Shown here: positions 45,668-54,536 of the stretch, piece by piece | Layout of the letters: the number at the start of each line of letters is the position of its first letter | How positions within the stretch are numbered: the stretch's first letter is position 1 | Assembly: GCF_016920785.2 (NCBI RefSeq) | Contig: NW_024609836.1 | Span: forward strand, 11,500,018 to 11,564,017 | Direction: 5' to 3' | Origin: Ixodes scapularis | Lineage: Eukaryota > Arthropoda > Arachnida > Ixodida > Ixodidae | DNA length: 64,000 nt | Program-made: the position numbers and the translations under genes | The notes under the pieces: model-generated | The model's database searches: none | Seen by the model: the letters and a program-made list of their open reading frames with translations, nothing else | Told to the model about the DNA's origin: nothing

Positions 45668-46756
45668 ATGGATCGGCCTTCGGTAAATCTTCCTCCCTAC
45701 GCCTTCTCCGCTGCGATCATTGGAGACTCTCAGGCGAAATACTTGTTTCATCATTTCGACCCCCTCGCCGGCAACTCGCCGGGGTTCATTTCCTGTCGTG
45801 GTGCTCGCATCGCGGACGTTCCCAGCCTAATAGTCAAGTTGCCGCAAGGAATAACCAGACTGATACTTCATGTCGGAAGTAATGACATTGTCCGGAATGG
45901 TGCGGCTCGTGTGTGCAGGGACTACGTTTGGATGATACGACAACTACAACGAAGTCGCCCTGAACTACGAAGCATTCACGTGAGCCTCGTGCTTCCTCGC
46001 CACACCAATCGCCGCAGGGGCAACATGAATAGAAGCTTCGTTCGCCGCTTTAACTACGAAGCTCGTAACTTCAACCAGGAGATGAAGAGACTATGCTATG
46101 AAGATCTCGCGAGAGTGTACTTCATAGACCACGGTTTTCACCAACTTCCGCCATGGCGCTTTCTTGCGGCCGATGGGGTTCACACTGGTTTTGAAGGCGT
46201 CGCACTGCTGTCGGAGCACTTCAAGGCTGTGCTTGGATATGGCAGAACCAGCCGGACCTCTCACTGGCTTGACAGGTTTCCAACTGCTGCTTCGCCTAGC
46301 TCGAGAAGTCACTTCAATTCATCTGGTTCTCCCCCAGCAACGCAAACAAGCCCTGGCGCTCTTCAGGCACAGCCCGCTGGTCTTGTGTCTGCGGTCGTGA
46401 GGGCTACAACTCTTCGAAGAAGCCCTGACGCTCTGCGGGCACAATGCATATTACCCGAATCTTCATCTACCAGTGCCTCGGCCGCGCGAAGGAACCCCGA
46501 CGATCCGGCTCCAAGTATCCCGGAGCCTGGTCCCCTGACACCGGCCAGGGTAATCGAGTCTGAACCCATGAGTGCTCCAGCGCAGAGCCCTCTTCCTTCC
46601 ACTTCGCGGGCTCCTTCGGGTCCATGCGTTGCCCTATCTTCGGAAGAATTTCCCAGCCTGCCTCCATCTTCATCCCAGCCTAAGTCGGGAATCCCTTCTG
46701 CTCCGACAACTGACCCGACGCCCCGTCACCCCTACAATCTGCGGAGTTCGTTCTGA
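45668..46756 (+). CDS. PLE ORF1: SGNH (GDSL-type) hydrolase domain protein
   Basis: 362 codons from ATG 45668. Residues 15-190 form an SGNH/GDSL esterase domain. Block I is IIGDSQAKYL with Ser21, block II CRGARI with Gly45, block III LHVGSND with Gly70 and Asn72, and block V ADGVHTGFEG with Asp169 and His172. All catalytic positions are present, so an esterase or acyl-hydrolase activity is plausible; the substrate is unknown. Residues 200-362 are Ser/Pro/Ala-rich and end with HPYNLRSSF. Esterase-type ORF1 proteins are known in CR1-type LINEs and in rotifer Athena/Terminon PLEs, where the role is unclear. ORF2 follows after 54 nt in the same frame, with no other stop between, so the TGA at 46754 (context TGA-C) might be read through. 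No frame damage is seen. Confidence 0.85.
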   Translation: MDRPSVNLPPYAFSAAIIGDSQAKYLFHHFDPLAGNSPGFISCRGARIADVPSLIVKLPQGITRLILHVGSNDIVRNGAARVCRDYVWMIRQLQRSRPELRSIHVSLVLPRHTNRRRGNMNRSFVRRFNYEARNFNQEMKRLCYEDLARVYFIDHGFHQLPPWRFLAADGVHTGFEGVALLSEHFKAVLGYGRTSRTSHWLDRFPTAASPSSRSHFNSSGSPPATQTSPGALQAQPAGLVSAVVRATTLRRSPDALRAQCILPESSSTSASAARRNPDDPAPSIPEPGPLTPARVIESEPMSAPAQSPLPSTSRAPSGPCVALSSEEFPSLPPSSSQPKSGIPSAPTTDPTPRHPYNLRSSF

Positions 46757-46810
46757 CTCGCTGGGACAACAGGTACTATCACCCCCGAGCAACATCATTC
46801 AAAATGTTTT
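46757..46810 (+). other. ORF1-ORF2 spacer, open in frame, with inverted pLTR-edge match
   Basis: The 54-nt spacer has no stop in the ORF1/ORF2 frame. It contains ATCACCCCCGAGCAAC (46778-46793), the exact reverse complement of GTTGCTCGGGGGTGAT at the beginning of both pseudo-LTRs. CAGGTACT just before it resembles a splice donor. Either a structural pairing site or a relic of element assembly is possible. Confidence 0.6.
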
Positions 46811-49555
46811 ATGGAGGCACGCAAAATTATAGATAAGAGAATACGATTTCACCTTCATGCTCAAACACTCCGTAGGTATCTTAATTGTGGCACCGCGCCT
46901 AGGGGACTAAGCTTACATTTGACTCCTTCCATGAATACCCTTAACGAAGGAGAAATGAATGAGTGGAATAACGTCTTAAAAAGAGCATCTCTGGATTTAG
47001 TTAATGTTATTGTCAAACATAGTGAACGACGCGCCGGTGACCTTGCCGTCACAGAGTATAGTTACAAGTCCAGCAAATTATTATCTCACACCGAGAAAAA
47101 CGCGCTTGAAGAATACGAGCGAAAAAGACTAAATGAAATTAACGTAACAAAAAATAAAAAGTTGGCACGCGACAATGTGGTAGGATTATCGGCTGCTCCT
47201 TCTAACACTGTCACTCGCCGTACGGACATGATTCATATCTCAGATGACCATACTAACATTCAACCCCGTTCACAACTCACTACCTCGAACCAACCACAAC
47301 GATGCACACAAGTTGCACCAACTGAGTGCTCATCTACCGGAGGAATGATCATCCAATCGCTGAATATTATAAACTTGTCCAGTGTTATTCTATCCGCCAC
47401 AGAACTCTCATTGTGTTCCAGAGGCCTGAGCTTCTGCCCCACGTCAGGAGAATACAATGAATTCCAAATATATAAGGACCTCGATAACTTCGCAAGAAAC
47501 CTGAGACTCAGAGAGTATTTCCACGATCATCCGCAAGACACCAGAGAGCGCATTCCTAATACTTCGAATAAGTCATGGACTCCAAAAGAGCAACGCGACA
47601 AGTAAATTGATTTGTACATCGAATCGGTACAGCGTGATGTGATGAGAAACTATCAACAACGAAAATGTCTACGTCACAACCTCACTCCTGCTGAACGCAT
47701 CGCTATGCGTGAACTCAGCTCAAGAGATGATATTATTATTAAACCTGCTGACAAAGGAGGAGCCATAGTTTTTATGAATAAGCAAGACTATCTAGATGAA
47801 GGATTCCGCCAGCTAATGAACCAACAATTTTACGAAGAACTTAAAGCAGATCCGACCAAAAAATTCACTAAACTAATAACGGACACTTTGGACTTAATGC
47901 TGGATAATGGAGACATTTCGGAGGAGATGCATAAAGCAATGAAGCCGGCCTATCCAAAGGCTGGCCGCTTTTACACATTACCTAAAATTCACAAACAAGA
48001 AAATCCAGGACGACCAATTGTATCCGGAATAGACACGGTGACAGAGAGAATTTCTAGCTTTGTCAATTTTCTTATTATGAACCTTCCTCCTACGATGCCA
48101 TCATACATAAAGGACACAAATCACTTTCTTCGAGAAATAACAGAACTTGTAATTCCTACTGACGCAATCCTGGTCACCATGGATATTGCGTCCTTATATA
48201 CAAACATCCCTCACCAGGATGGCATCGAAGCAGTAATCAAGGCGTATAACAATGACCCTCCAACAATTCGTGTCAACAACGACGTCCTCGCAACACTTCT
48301 CAGGTTAGTTTTAGAACACAACAACTTTGAATTCGAAGGACGACACTTTCTACAGACTCGGGGAACTGCAATGGGCACAAAGATGGCCCCTAACTATGCA
48401 AATCTTTTTATGGCCGATTTAGAGTCACGCTTCTTGTCTAGTCGCTCTCTGCAAACTCTGGTTTATAAGCGATACATCGATGATATATTTATGGTATGGG
48501 CACACGGGGAGTCAGCACTCACAGACTTCATTCGGGATTTCAACGGTCTCCACCCCAGTATTACGTTTTCGCACAGTTATTCTAAAACGAGCATTGATTT
48601 TCTTGACGTAACAGTCGAGATCAGCGGGAATGCTCTTACAACAAAACTCTTCAGGAAGTCGACGGACCGTCAACAGTACCTGCACTTCAAGAGCTCCCAC
48701 CCTAAACATTGCAAAACAAGTATTCCCTATTCTCAAGCTCACAGATTCCGGAGAATATGCTCCAGTTTAGATGAATTCGAACGCAACGCCAGCAATCTGA
48801 AACTCGTGCTATCCAAGCAGAATTATCCACCAGCCATTGTCGATAAGGCCATTGAAAAAGCACGTGCTCTCGACCGAGAGCAAGTTATCAATCAACCCCA
48901 ACCCAAAATGTCACAAAACGAGCACGCCAACCTGGTGGTTACATATTCAGCCCGCCTTCCAAATTTAAACAATATTCTCAGGAAACATCACAGTATTTTG
49001 CAGCAAAGCGATAAATTACGCACCCTTTTTCCGGTATCACCACGCGTGGTATATCGACGAGGTAGAAACCTTAAGGACATATTGGTGCACTCGAAAAATA
49101 GAACTTCTGACGTTTCTGGTTGTAGACCTTGCCAGACGCCCAGGTGTGAAATTTGTGAATATGTCGAAACCACCAATCTTGTCACTGGCGCGAACTCTGG
49201 CTTTTCTTTCAAAATCACTGGTAACCTCAACTGCGGTACGCGTAACGTTATTTATCTTTTACGCTGTAAACTATGTAACATGGATTATATAGGACAAACC
49301 AATACTTCATTTCGGTTGCGCTTCAACAATCACAAGTCTCATATCAAGTCCTTACCCACGCTCCCCTTCTCAAAACACATGCATCTTAAAGAGCATAGCA
49401 TTGAAAAAATACGTGTCATCCTTCTGGAATCTGGATTTAGCTCTGATCACGACAGAGAGTTGAAGGAGGCTTTTTTCATTCACAAATTCAATTCGGTTGC
49501 TTGTGGTATTAATGCAAGTCCAGGCGTGCTCACTTGGCTGCCACGCTGTGTGTAG
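46811..49555 (+). CDS. PLE ORF2: reverse transcriptase with GIY-YIG endonuclease, one in-frame stop
   Basis: A 914-codon frame from ATG 46811 broken only by TAA at 47603-47605. The N-terminal 264 residues form the pre-RT domain. Positions below count from 47612. RT: IIKPADKGG (42-50), YTLPKIHK (121-128), TMDIASLYTNIP (189-200, motif A), TRGTAMGTKMAPNYANLFM (249-267, motif B), YKRYIDDIF (285-293, motif C with YIDD intact), SIDFLDVTV (327-335) and KSSHPKHCKTSIPYSQ (360-375). These LPKIHK and DIxSLYTNIP motifs define Penelope RTs, which resemble telomerase. The endonuclease end has CRPCQTPRCEIC (504-515), IYLLRCKLCNMDYIGQT (547-563) and RELKEAFFIHKFNS (615-628, with catalytic Glu). The protein nicks DNA and primes reverse transcription. 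The stop inactivates this copy unless suppressed. Confidence 0.92.
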
Positions 49556-49861
49556 GGCCGAGGCCACACAATTATTTTGGTTTTGCACGGACTGTACTAG
49601 CCGAGCGTGTCGATGACATTGTTGCACCAAAGGCGCCTGCCATCGTGAGCTCGTTCCACGCCTCTCGTGAACATCCTCGTGAGCGTGCGTCCCGTGGTAA
49701 TCCTTCCGCTGCGTTAAATTCTTGGGCGCGTAAGCATCATTCAAATATGACATAAATACTTCATAAAAAACCGCCACGGCACCCTTGCGTGGTCTAGATC
49801 TCCGCTCCCGAAGCGGTGCTAATCCCGAACACATCCTCATTGCTATTTTTGTGTGCGCTCC
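49556..49861 (+). other. 3' UTR of PLE A
   Basis: Between the ORF2 stop and the 3' pseudo-LTR. A 73-codon frame here (49534-49755) and its antisense partner recur identically in the inverted fragment because the sequence is duplicated; neither is supported as a gene. Confidence 0.7.
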
Positions 49862-50207
49862 GGTTGCTCGGGGGTGATTGTGCTCAGGAGCTGTAACAAA
49901 GACTGTGCCAAATACTACAAATCAATTTATTTCGTTTTATTGAATTCGATTAACATTGTTTATAATTACTAATTTCACAGATATACGATAATTTTTTTGC
50001 TCCTGTTCTGAATATTTTTAATACCCTTCATAGTAACTCTTCCTCTTCCACACGAACATCAACGAGAAGAAGAGGGCATTTCACAACCATTCACCCTGAA
50101 GAAAAGCGGTCCCCGCTTGAAACGTCGGTGCAGTAAAGAAAGGCCTTTCCTGGATCTCCTCCACTTTCGTTTTACGTCCAACCGGCCCGTTGAACCTTCT
50201 TACCGTG
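49862..50207 (+). repeat. 3' pseudo-LTR of PLE A
   Basis: 346 bp, direct repeat of 45294-45636; one notable difference is AACGAGAAGAAGAGGGCAT against AACAAGAAGAGGACAT. Ends at ACCGTG beside the right-hand TA tract. Confidence 0.88.
50092..50130 (+). ncRNA. Hammerhead-ribozyme motif in 3' pseudo-LTR
   Basis: Identical to the motif at 45521-45559: CACC stem I, CTGAAGA, stem II AAGCGG/CCGCTT, GAAAC, GTC, GGTG. Two direct copies flanking the element could release a unit-length RNA between cleavage sites. Confidence 0.75.
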
Positions 50208-50226
50208 TATATATATATATATATAT
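50208..50226. repeat. (TA)n tract, right flank of PLE A
   Basis: TATATATA run directly after the 3' pseudo-LTR; counterpart of the tract at 43817-43840. Confidence 0.8.
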
Positions 50227-50227
50227 G

Positions 50228-50268
50228 TCTTCCTGACGAAGGCCGGACTCCGGCCGAAACGTCGAAGA
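50228..50268 (+). ncRNA. Second, distinct hammerhead-ribozyme motif (remnant of another PLE)
   Basis: Stem I TCTTC (50228-50232) pairs with GAAGA (50264-50268). Core CTGACGA (50233-50239) and one extra A are followed by stem II GGCCGG/CCGGCC with loop ACT (50241-50255), then GAAAC (50256-50260) and GTC (50261-50263). Every element of the core is present, and all stem pairs are exact. Sequence around it differs from PLE A, so it belongs to another PLE family whose body is missing. Confidence 0.75.
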
Positions 50269-50321
50269 TTAAATCGTCCGTTGTTGCTGTTTTTCACTAA
50301 GGTTTTTTTTCTTCTCAGTTT

Positions 50322-50338
50322 TATATATATATATATAT

Positions 50339-50373
<35 letters not shown>

Positions 50374-50378
50374 TTTTG
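50322..50378. repeat. (TA)n followed by (TTTA)n microsatellite
   Basis: TATATATATA at 50322-50338 passes into about ten tandem ATTT units ending near 50376. It marks the far end of the PLE-remnant segment that begins at 50228. Confidence 0.9.
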
Positions 50379-52178
50379 AGAGAAATAAAAGGGCTTGCAT
50401 TGGCAAGCGTGTTAGATTTAAAATGACAGCAGCTTAGTAGACTTGCTCCAGGTTGGGTTTCCCGACTGCGGGGCCTGCGGTTTTCGAGTCGGCGCGGGAT
50501 GTCTGTTGCTGCTAGCGCTCACGGAGATTCCAACACACGAAACACTTGGGCGTACGCCAATACGTCTCGCGCACTGTCACCTCAGACCCCATTTAGCTTA
50601 GGTGCAATGTTGTGGACAGAAATCGGGAAGTAAATCCCAAAAATAGTAATTAAGAAACGGTCCATTGGTGGATCTGGGGAATCCGTTAGCATGAGCCTTT
50701 TGGAAACGCTAACGCTGACCCCTTCAATTGTTTCGCTTTGACTTTCTCTTTTGCTTTCTCTATTCTTTTTTTTTTTTTTTGCTTCCTCTTTATGGCTTCG
50801 TTACGGGGACAGTGTTGCGTTTCCCAAGGATCTCGAAGCCGCATTCTCTAAAATCCAGCAATAAATCTTCCTTTAATTTTATTTTTGCCGCCTTTTTGGA
50901 TTAGCGCTAGTACTTGGTTCGTACTCCATTTTGTAGCACAAACCAAGACGTACGCGCCCCGCACACCTGAAAGTGTAAATTACCGTGCTATATTGCTAGC
51001 TTCTATGAGTAGGGAAGTTCCGTGCAGCCAATGCTCGGAGTTGGAATAATTCTACAACGTTGCGATGAGGATAGAGTGTCTCTGCTAGTTAACGATCCGG
51101 AAACTTATCGTTGGCAGGACAACTGAAACAAGTGAAACAAACTATTCTAATATATCTGCCGCGATAGGACAAACGGGAGTAAGCAAGCAAGGCACTAGCA
51201 TGCGTGTTATTAGATGCTCTTCTCGGTGGTGGGGGTTCACCTGCTTTAATTTTCTCAGAAAAAGCCGCGGATGTCTAGTGGCGAATATTATACATTTCTG
51301 ATTAAATCGTCATCTATCAAAACCTAGCAGGGTCTGCGACTCAAAAAAGTGACCCGTACCACGACACAGATAGCATCGGTCAGAACGACAATGTTTTACT
51401 ACTGCATGATGGTTAGCGACTATCACCGGAGTTTTCGATAATCCTCCCACCTAAACTAACGCATACGGGACTGCGCAGTTCATCCATTAACCTTCAGATT
51501 ATTCGAATGTTGCTTGCATTACGATTTTTGTGTCGTTAATTCGGAGTCCTTTGCTGGAAAAAGTCAAGAAAAAAAGGTAAAAAATGCCGGCTTCAATATT
51601 TCTGGCGTCTTTATTTCTTTTAAGACACAGCCTTGCGCGGTAAACCACTTCCGTACGATTGTTATTTTAAGGGAAGATGATTATACTGCTTAAATAATAA
51701 CTTAAAAAATGACTTCACTTTCAATGGTTCCCCGTTTTCAAATCCCTATATGCGTCACAAAGTGATATTTCAAATGAGACTGCAATATACTATTTATGAC
51801 TTACTAAGAATGGGTAGTTTTAACGGTCTTTCATGTGATATGATTGGACAAAATTTACTAAAGATTTATCAAATGATTACCTTAGCAAAGGCTGGCAATC
51901 ATTCTGGTTAATTTGGTTAATCAACTCACAGCTCTAATCAACGTTTCATGTTTTATGAAAGCTATCAATTGTGCGAAATAACAAAATATATGCGAAAACA
52001 CGGGTTTCACAAACCACATCATTAAGATTATGGAAGCATCCGACTTCATATTAATCGCTTTGCTGAATTTCCACGCTTGTGAAACAACACATCACAATCT
52101 TTAGGAAGAAGAAACGGTAACAAAAACAACGAGTGTCTAATAAGGGGGGTCCAGCTCGTAAACGGGCTTGCGTCTTTG
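50379..52178. other. Unassigned
   Basis: No gene or named repeat recognised. A poly-T run lies at 50767-50780. Confidence 0.4.
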
Positions 52179-52183
52179 AGATC

Positions 52184-52339
52184 TGTAGCAGCGTGGCGCT
52201 GCAAGTCACGGCGCACCACGGCGCATCGGCTGTGCGCACCCCGGTCACGGATGTCACGTGACAAGCGCCTATAAGTATAGCACGTTCAATAAAGAAGCCC
52301 TCTTTGCCCGTTGGAATGTCGTCTGCTCAAGTTATCACA
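52184..52339 (+). repeat. 5' LTR of element B
   Basis: TGTAGCAGCG...GTTATCACA. Contains CACGTGAC, a TATAAGTATA promoter-like motif (52270-52279) and an AATAAA polyadenylation signal (52288-52293). Confidence 0.95.
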
Positions 52340-52544
52340 TTGGCGACGAGGATGACAACGCACCCGCGCTGCCCAGCGGAAGCGTCGCAGACGGCAGCAG
52401 ACGAGCACCATACGAGCGGGGCCAACTGAACGGACAGCTACAGCCAAAGCAGCGCAGTCATCGCATCTCAAGCGGGCGACGGACGGAGCGGACACGACGG
52501 ACGGAAGCCAGCAACCGATAAGTACACCGTCGGTTTGCCGAAAT
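52340..52544 (+). promoter_or_regulatory. Primer-binding region and leader of element B
   Basis: Begins TTGGCGACGAGGATGAC immediately after the LTR, the position of the tRNA primer site; the tRNA is not assigned. The remainder is a GC-rich leader up to the gag ATG at 52545. Confidence 0.7.
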
Positions 52545-54536
52545 ATGGCACCTCTTGGAAAGCTTGACGAATACGACGAAAAACAACAGAATTTTGACTC
52601 GTATTTAGAGCGTTTCGAGCACTTCGTTAGCGCAAACGACATCAAACCAGAAAAGAAGCTAGCGGTGTTCTTGACCGTTATAGGACCTCGAGCTTACGAA
52701 GTTCTGAAAAGCTTGGTCGTACCGGCAGTACCGGGAGATAAGTCGTTCGAAGAAGTGAAAGTTTTGCTGAAAAACCACTATAGCCCGAAGAGCTCGGTCA
52801 TAGCGGAAAGGTGCAAATTCAACAGACGTGTACAAGAGGAACAGGAGAGCGTTGAAGATTTCATTGTAGCGCTAAAGCATTTGGCAAGGAAGTGTGACTT
52901 TGGCCAGTTTCTGCAAGATGCTCTGAGGGACAGGCTTGTGGCGGGAATACGGCGCGAAGAAACGCAACGTGCGCTATTCGCCGAAGAAAGCTTAACCTTC
53001 GAAAGGGCATGCAAGATCGCATTGGATCAAGAGCAGGCGGCACGACAGACAGCGTTACTACACGCCGGAAGCAAAGACGCGTCGTTGAACGAGATAAGAG
53101 CGAACCAGAAAGATAACGTCAATAAGCGTGACGTTCGAAAACACAAGCAAAGCAAGAAGTCTTGCGAAAGATGTGGAAGGGCGCATGCTGCAAGCAAATG
53201 TTGGTACAAGAATGCTACGTGTCACAAGTGTGGCAAGTTAGGCCATTTGCAAAAAGTGTGCTCGAACGAGAAAAAGGGACTCGAGAACGCGAATGCAGTG
53301 GACTGCTCGGAGGACGATTCAGAACTGGACGTCTATCACTGCCTTAACACTGTGCGTTCGGGTTATGAAGTGAAAGTCAATGTTGAAGGGGCGGACGTTT
53401 TCATGCAAATTGATACAGGAGCGGCGGTAACAATTGTTCCTGAAAGTGTTGCGAAAACCGTGTTCCCTCATGTCAAGTGTGAGCCATCTCGGGTAAACCT
53501 AAAAACGTACACGGGTGAACGAATCCCGGTAAAAGGGCAATGTGACGTTTCCGTCACATACGAAAACCAGACTTTGAAACTGCCCGTTATCGTCGTCGAT
53601 AACCAAGGCAAGAAATTGCCGTTGCTCATGGGGCGGAACTGGCTTGAGAGGCTCAGACTTGATTGGAAAAGCGTCATGTCACTGGAGCATGTAACTGATT
53701 CACACCGAATAGAAGCGCTGCGTAACAAGTTCCCGACAGTATTTTCTAATCAGTCTAGTGTCACGAACAACTATCAAGCGAAGATAGTTCTAAAACAAGA
53801 TTGTACGCCGGTTTTTTGCAAGGCGAGACCGGTGCCTTACGCGTTACGCGATAAGGTTGGAGAAGAGCTGGACAGGCTAGAGAAGAGCGGGGTTTTACGC
53901 CGCGTAAGTCACAGTGAGTGGGCGACTCCGGTAGTTGTAATTCACAAGAAAGATAGATCACTCAGGTTGTGCGGGGATTACAAAGTAACGATCAACCCTG
54001 TACTAAAAACCGACCATTACCCACTGCCGCGACCTGAAGATCTGTACACTGCCATCGCAGGTGGCAAAGTGTTTTGCGTGCTGGATCTTTCTGCTGCGTA
54101 TCAGCAGGTACCGCTGGCTGCCGAGTCCAAACCACTTTTGACTATAAACACGCACATGGGGTTGTTTCAGTTCCAACGCCTACCGTTTGGTGTGGCCAGT
54201 GCGCCAGCCATTTTTCAGTCCTTCATGGACGAGGTGCTTAAAGGCATACCTCATGTGGGATGCTACATTGATGACGTCATCGTGTCTGGAAAGGACACCC
54301 AGGACTGTCAAAAGACGCTGGAATGCGTCTTGCGTCGACTTCGTGACTACAATGTCACTTTGAAAACGGACAAGTGCCGTTTTTTTCCAAAGCTCGGTGA
54401 CCTACCTGGGTCACACGGTGAATGCCGATGGCATTTACCCGACAGAAGCAATGACAAAGGCTATCACAGAAGCGCCCGAGCCCACCTGCGTAACGGAACT
54501 GAAGGCGTATTTGGGGATGCTAAACTTTTACGCTAA
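52545..54536 (+). CDS. gag-protease-RT ORF of element B
   Basis: Starts at ATG 52545. Residues 15-165 are a Gag capsid-like region (YLERFEHFV, ERCKFNRRVQEEQESVEDFI). Two zinc knuckles follow (C207, C210, H214, C219; C226, C229, H234, C239). The aspartic protease has MQIDTGAAVTIV at 287-298 with the DTG triad intact. RT motifs are WATPVVVIHKKD (459-470), LRLCGDYK (473-480), CVLDLSAAYQQVPL (511-524, motif A), LPFGVASAPAIFQSFM (546-561, motif B) and YIDDVIVSG (574-582, motif C). The family frame is lost after about residue 615, where translation runs into unrelated residues until 54536. The RNase H and integrase continue in the next frame from 54397. A single-base change in the region 54370-54400 would explain this; it lies inside a conserved domain, so it is a lesion, not a programmed frameshift. 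Confidence 0.93.
   Translation: MAPLGKLDEYDEKQQNFDSYLERFEHFVSANDIKPEKKLAVFLTVIGPRAYEVLKSLVVPAVPGDKSFEEVKVLLKNHYSPKSSVIAERCKFNRRVQEEQESVEDFIVALKHLARKCDFGQFLQDALRDRLVAGIRREETQRALFAEESLTFERACKIALDQEQAARQTALLHAGSKDASLNEIRANQKDNVNKRDVRKHKQSKKSCERCGRAHAASKCWYKNATCHKCGKLGHLQKVCSNEKKGLENANAVDCSEDDSELDVYHCLNTVRSGYEVKVNVEGADVFMQIDTGAAVTIVPESVAKTVFPHVKCEPSRVNLKTYTGERIPVKGQCDVSVTYENQTLKLPVIVVDNQGKKLPLLMGRNWLERLRLDWKSVMSLEHVTDSHRIEALRNKFPTVFSNQSSVTNNYQAKIVLKQDCTPVFCKARPVPYALRDKVGEELDRLEKSGVLRRVSHSEWATPVVVIHKKDRSLRLCGDYKVTINPVLKTDHYPLPRPEDLYTAIAGGKVFCVLDLSAAYQQVPLAAESKPLLTINTHMGLFQFQRLPFGVASAPAIFQSFMDEVLKGIPHVGCYIDDVIVSGKDTQDCQKTLECVLRRLRDYNVTLKTDKCRFFPKLGDLPGSHGECRWHLPDRSNDKGYHRSARAHLRNGTEGVFGDAKLLR

Larger units (their letters stand above)
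43841..50207 (+). mobile_element. Penelope-like retroelement A, nearly complete, with inverted 3' fragment
   Basis: From left to right: an inverted copy of the element's 3' end (43841-45283), a direct pseudo-LTR (45294-45636), ORF1 with an SGNH-hydrolase fold (45668-46756), ORF2 with RT and GIY-YIG endonuclease (46811-49555), a 3' UTR, and a second direct pseudo-LTR (49862-50207). This pseudo-LTR layout with a partial inverted unit at the 5' side is characteristic of Penelope elements. The inverted fragment and the main copy differ by only a few substitutions, so the whole arrangement is recent. An in-frame TAA in ORF2 is the only obvious inactivating lesion. Flanked by TA repeats on both sides. 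Confidence 0.92.
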
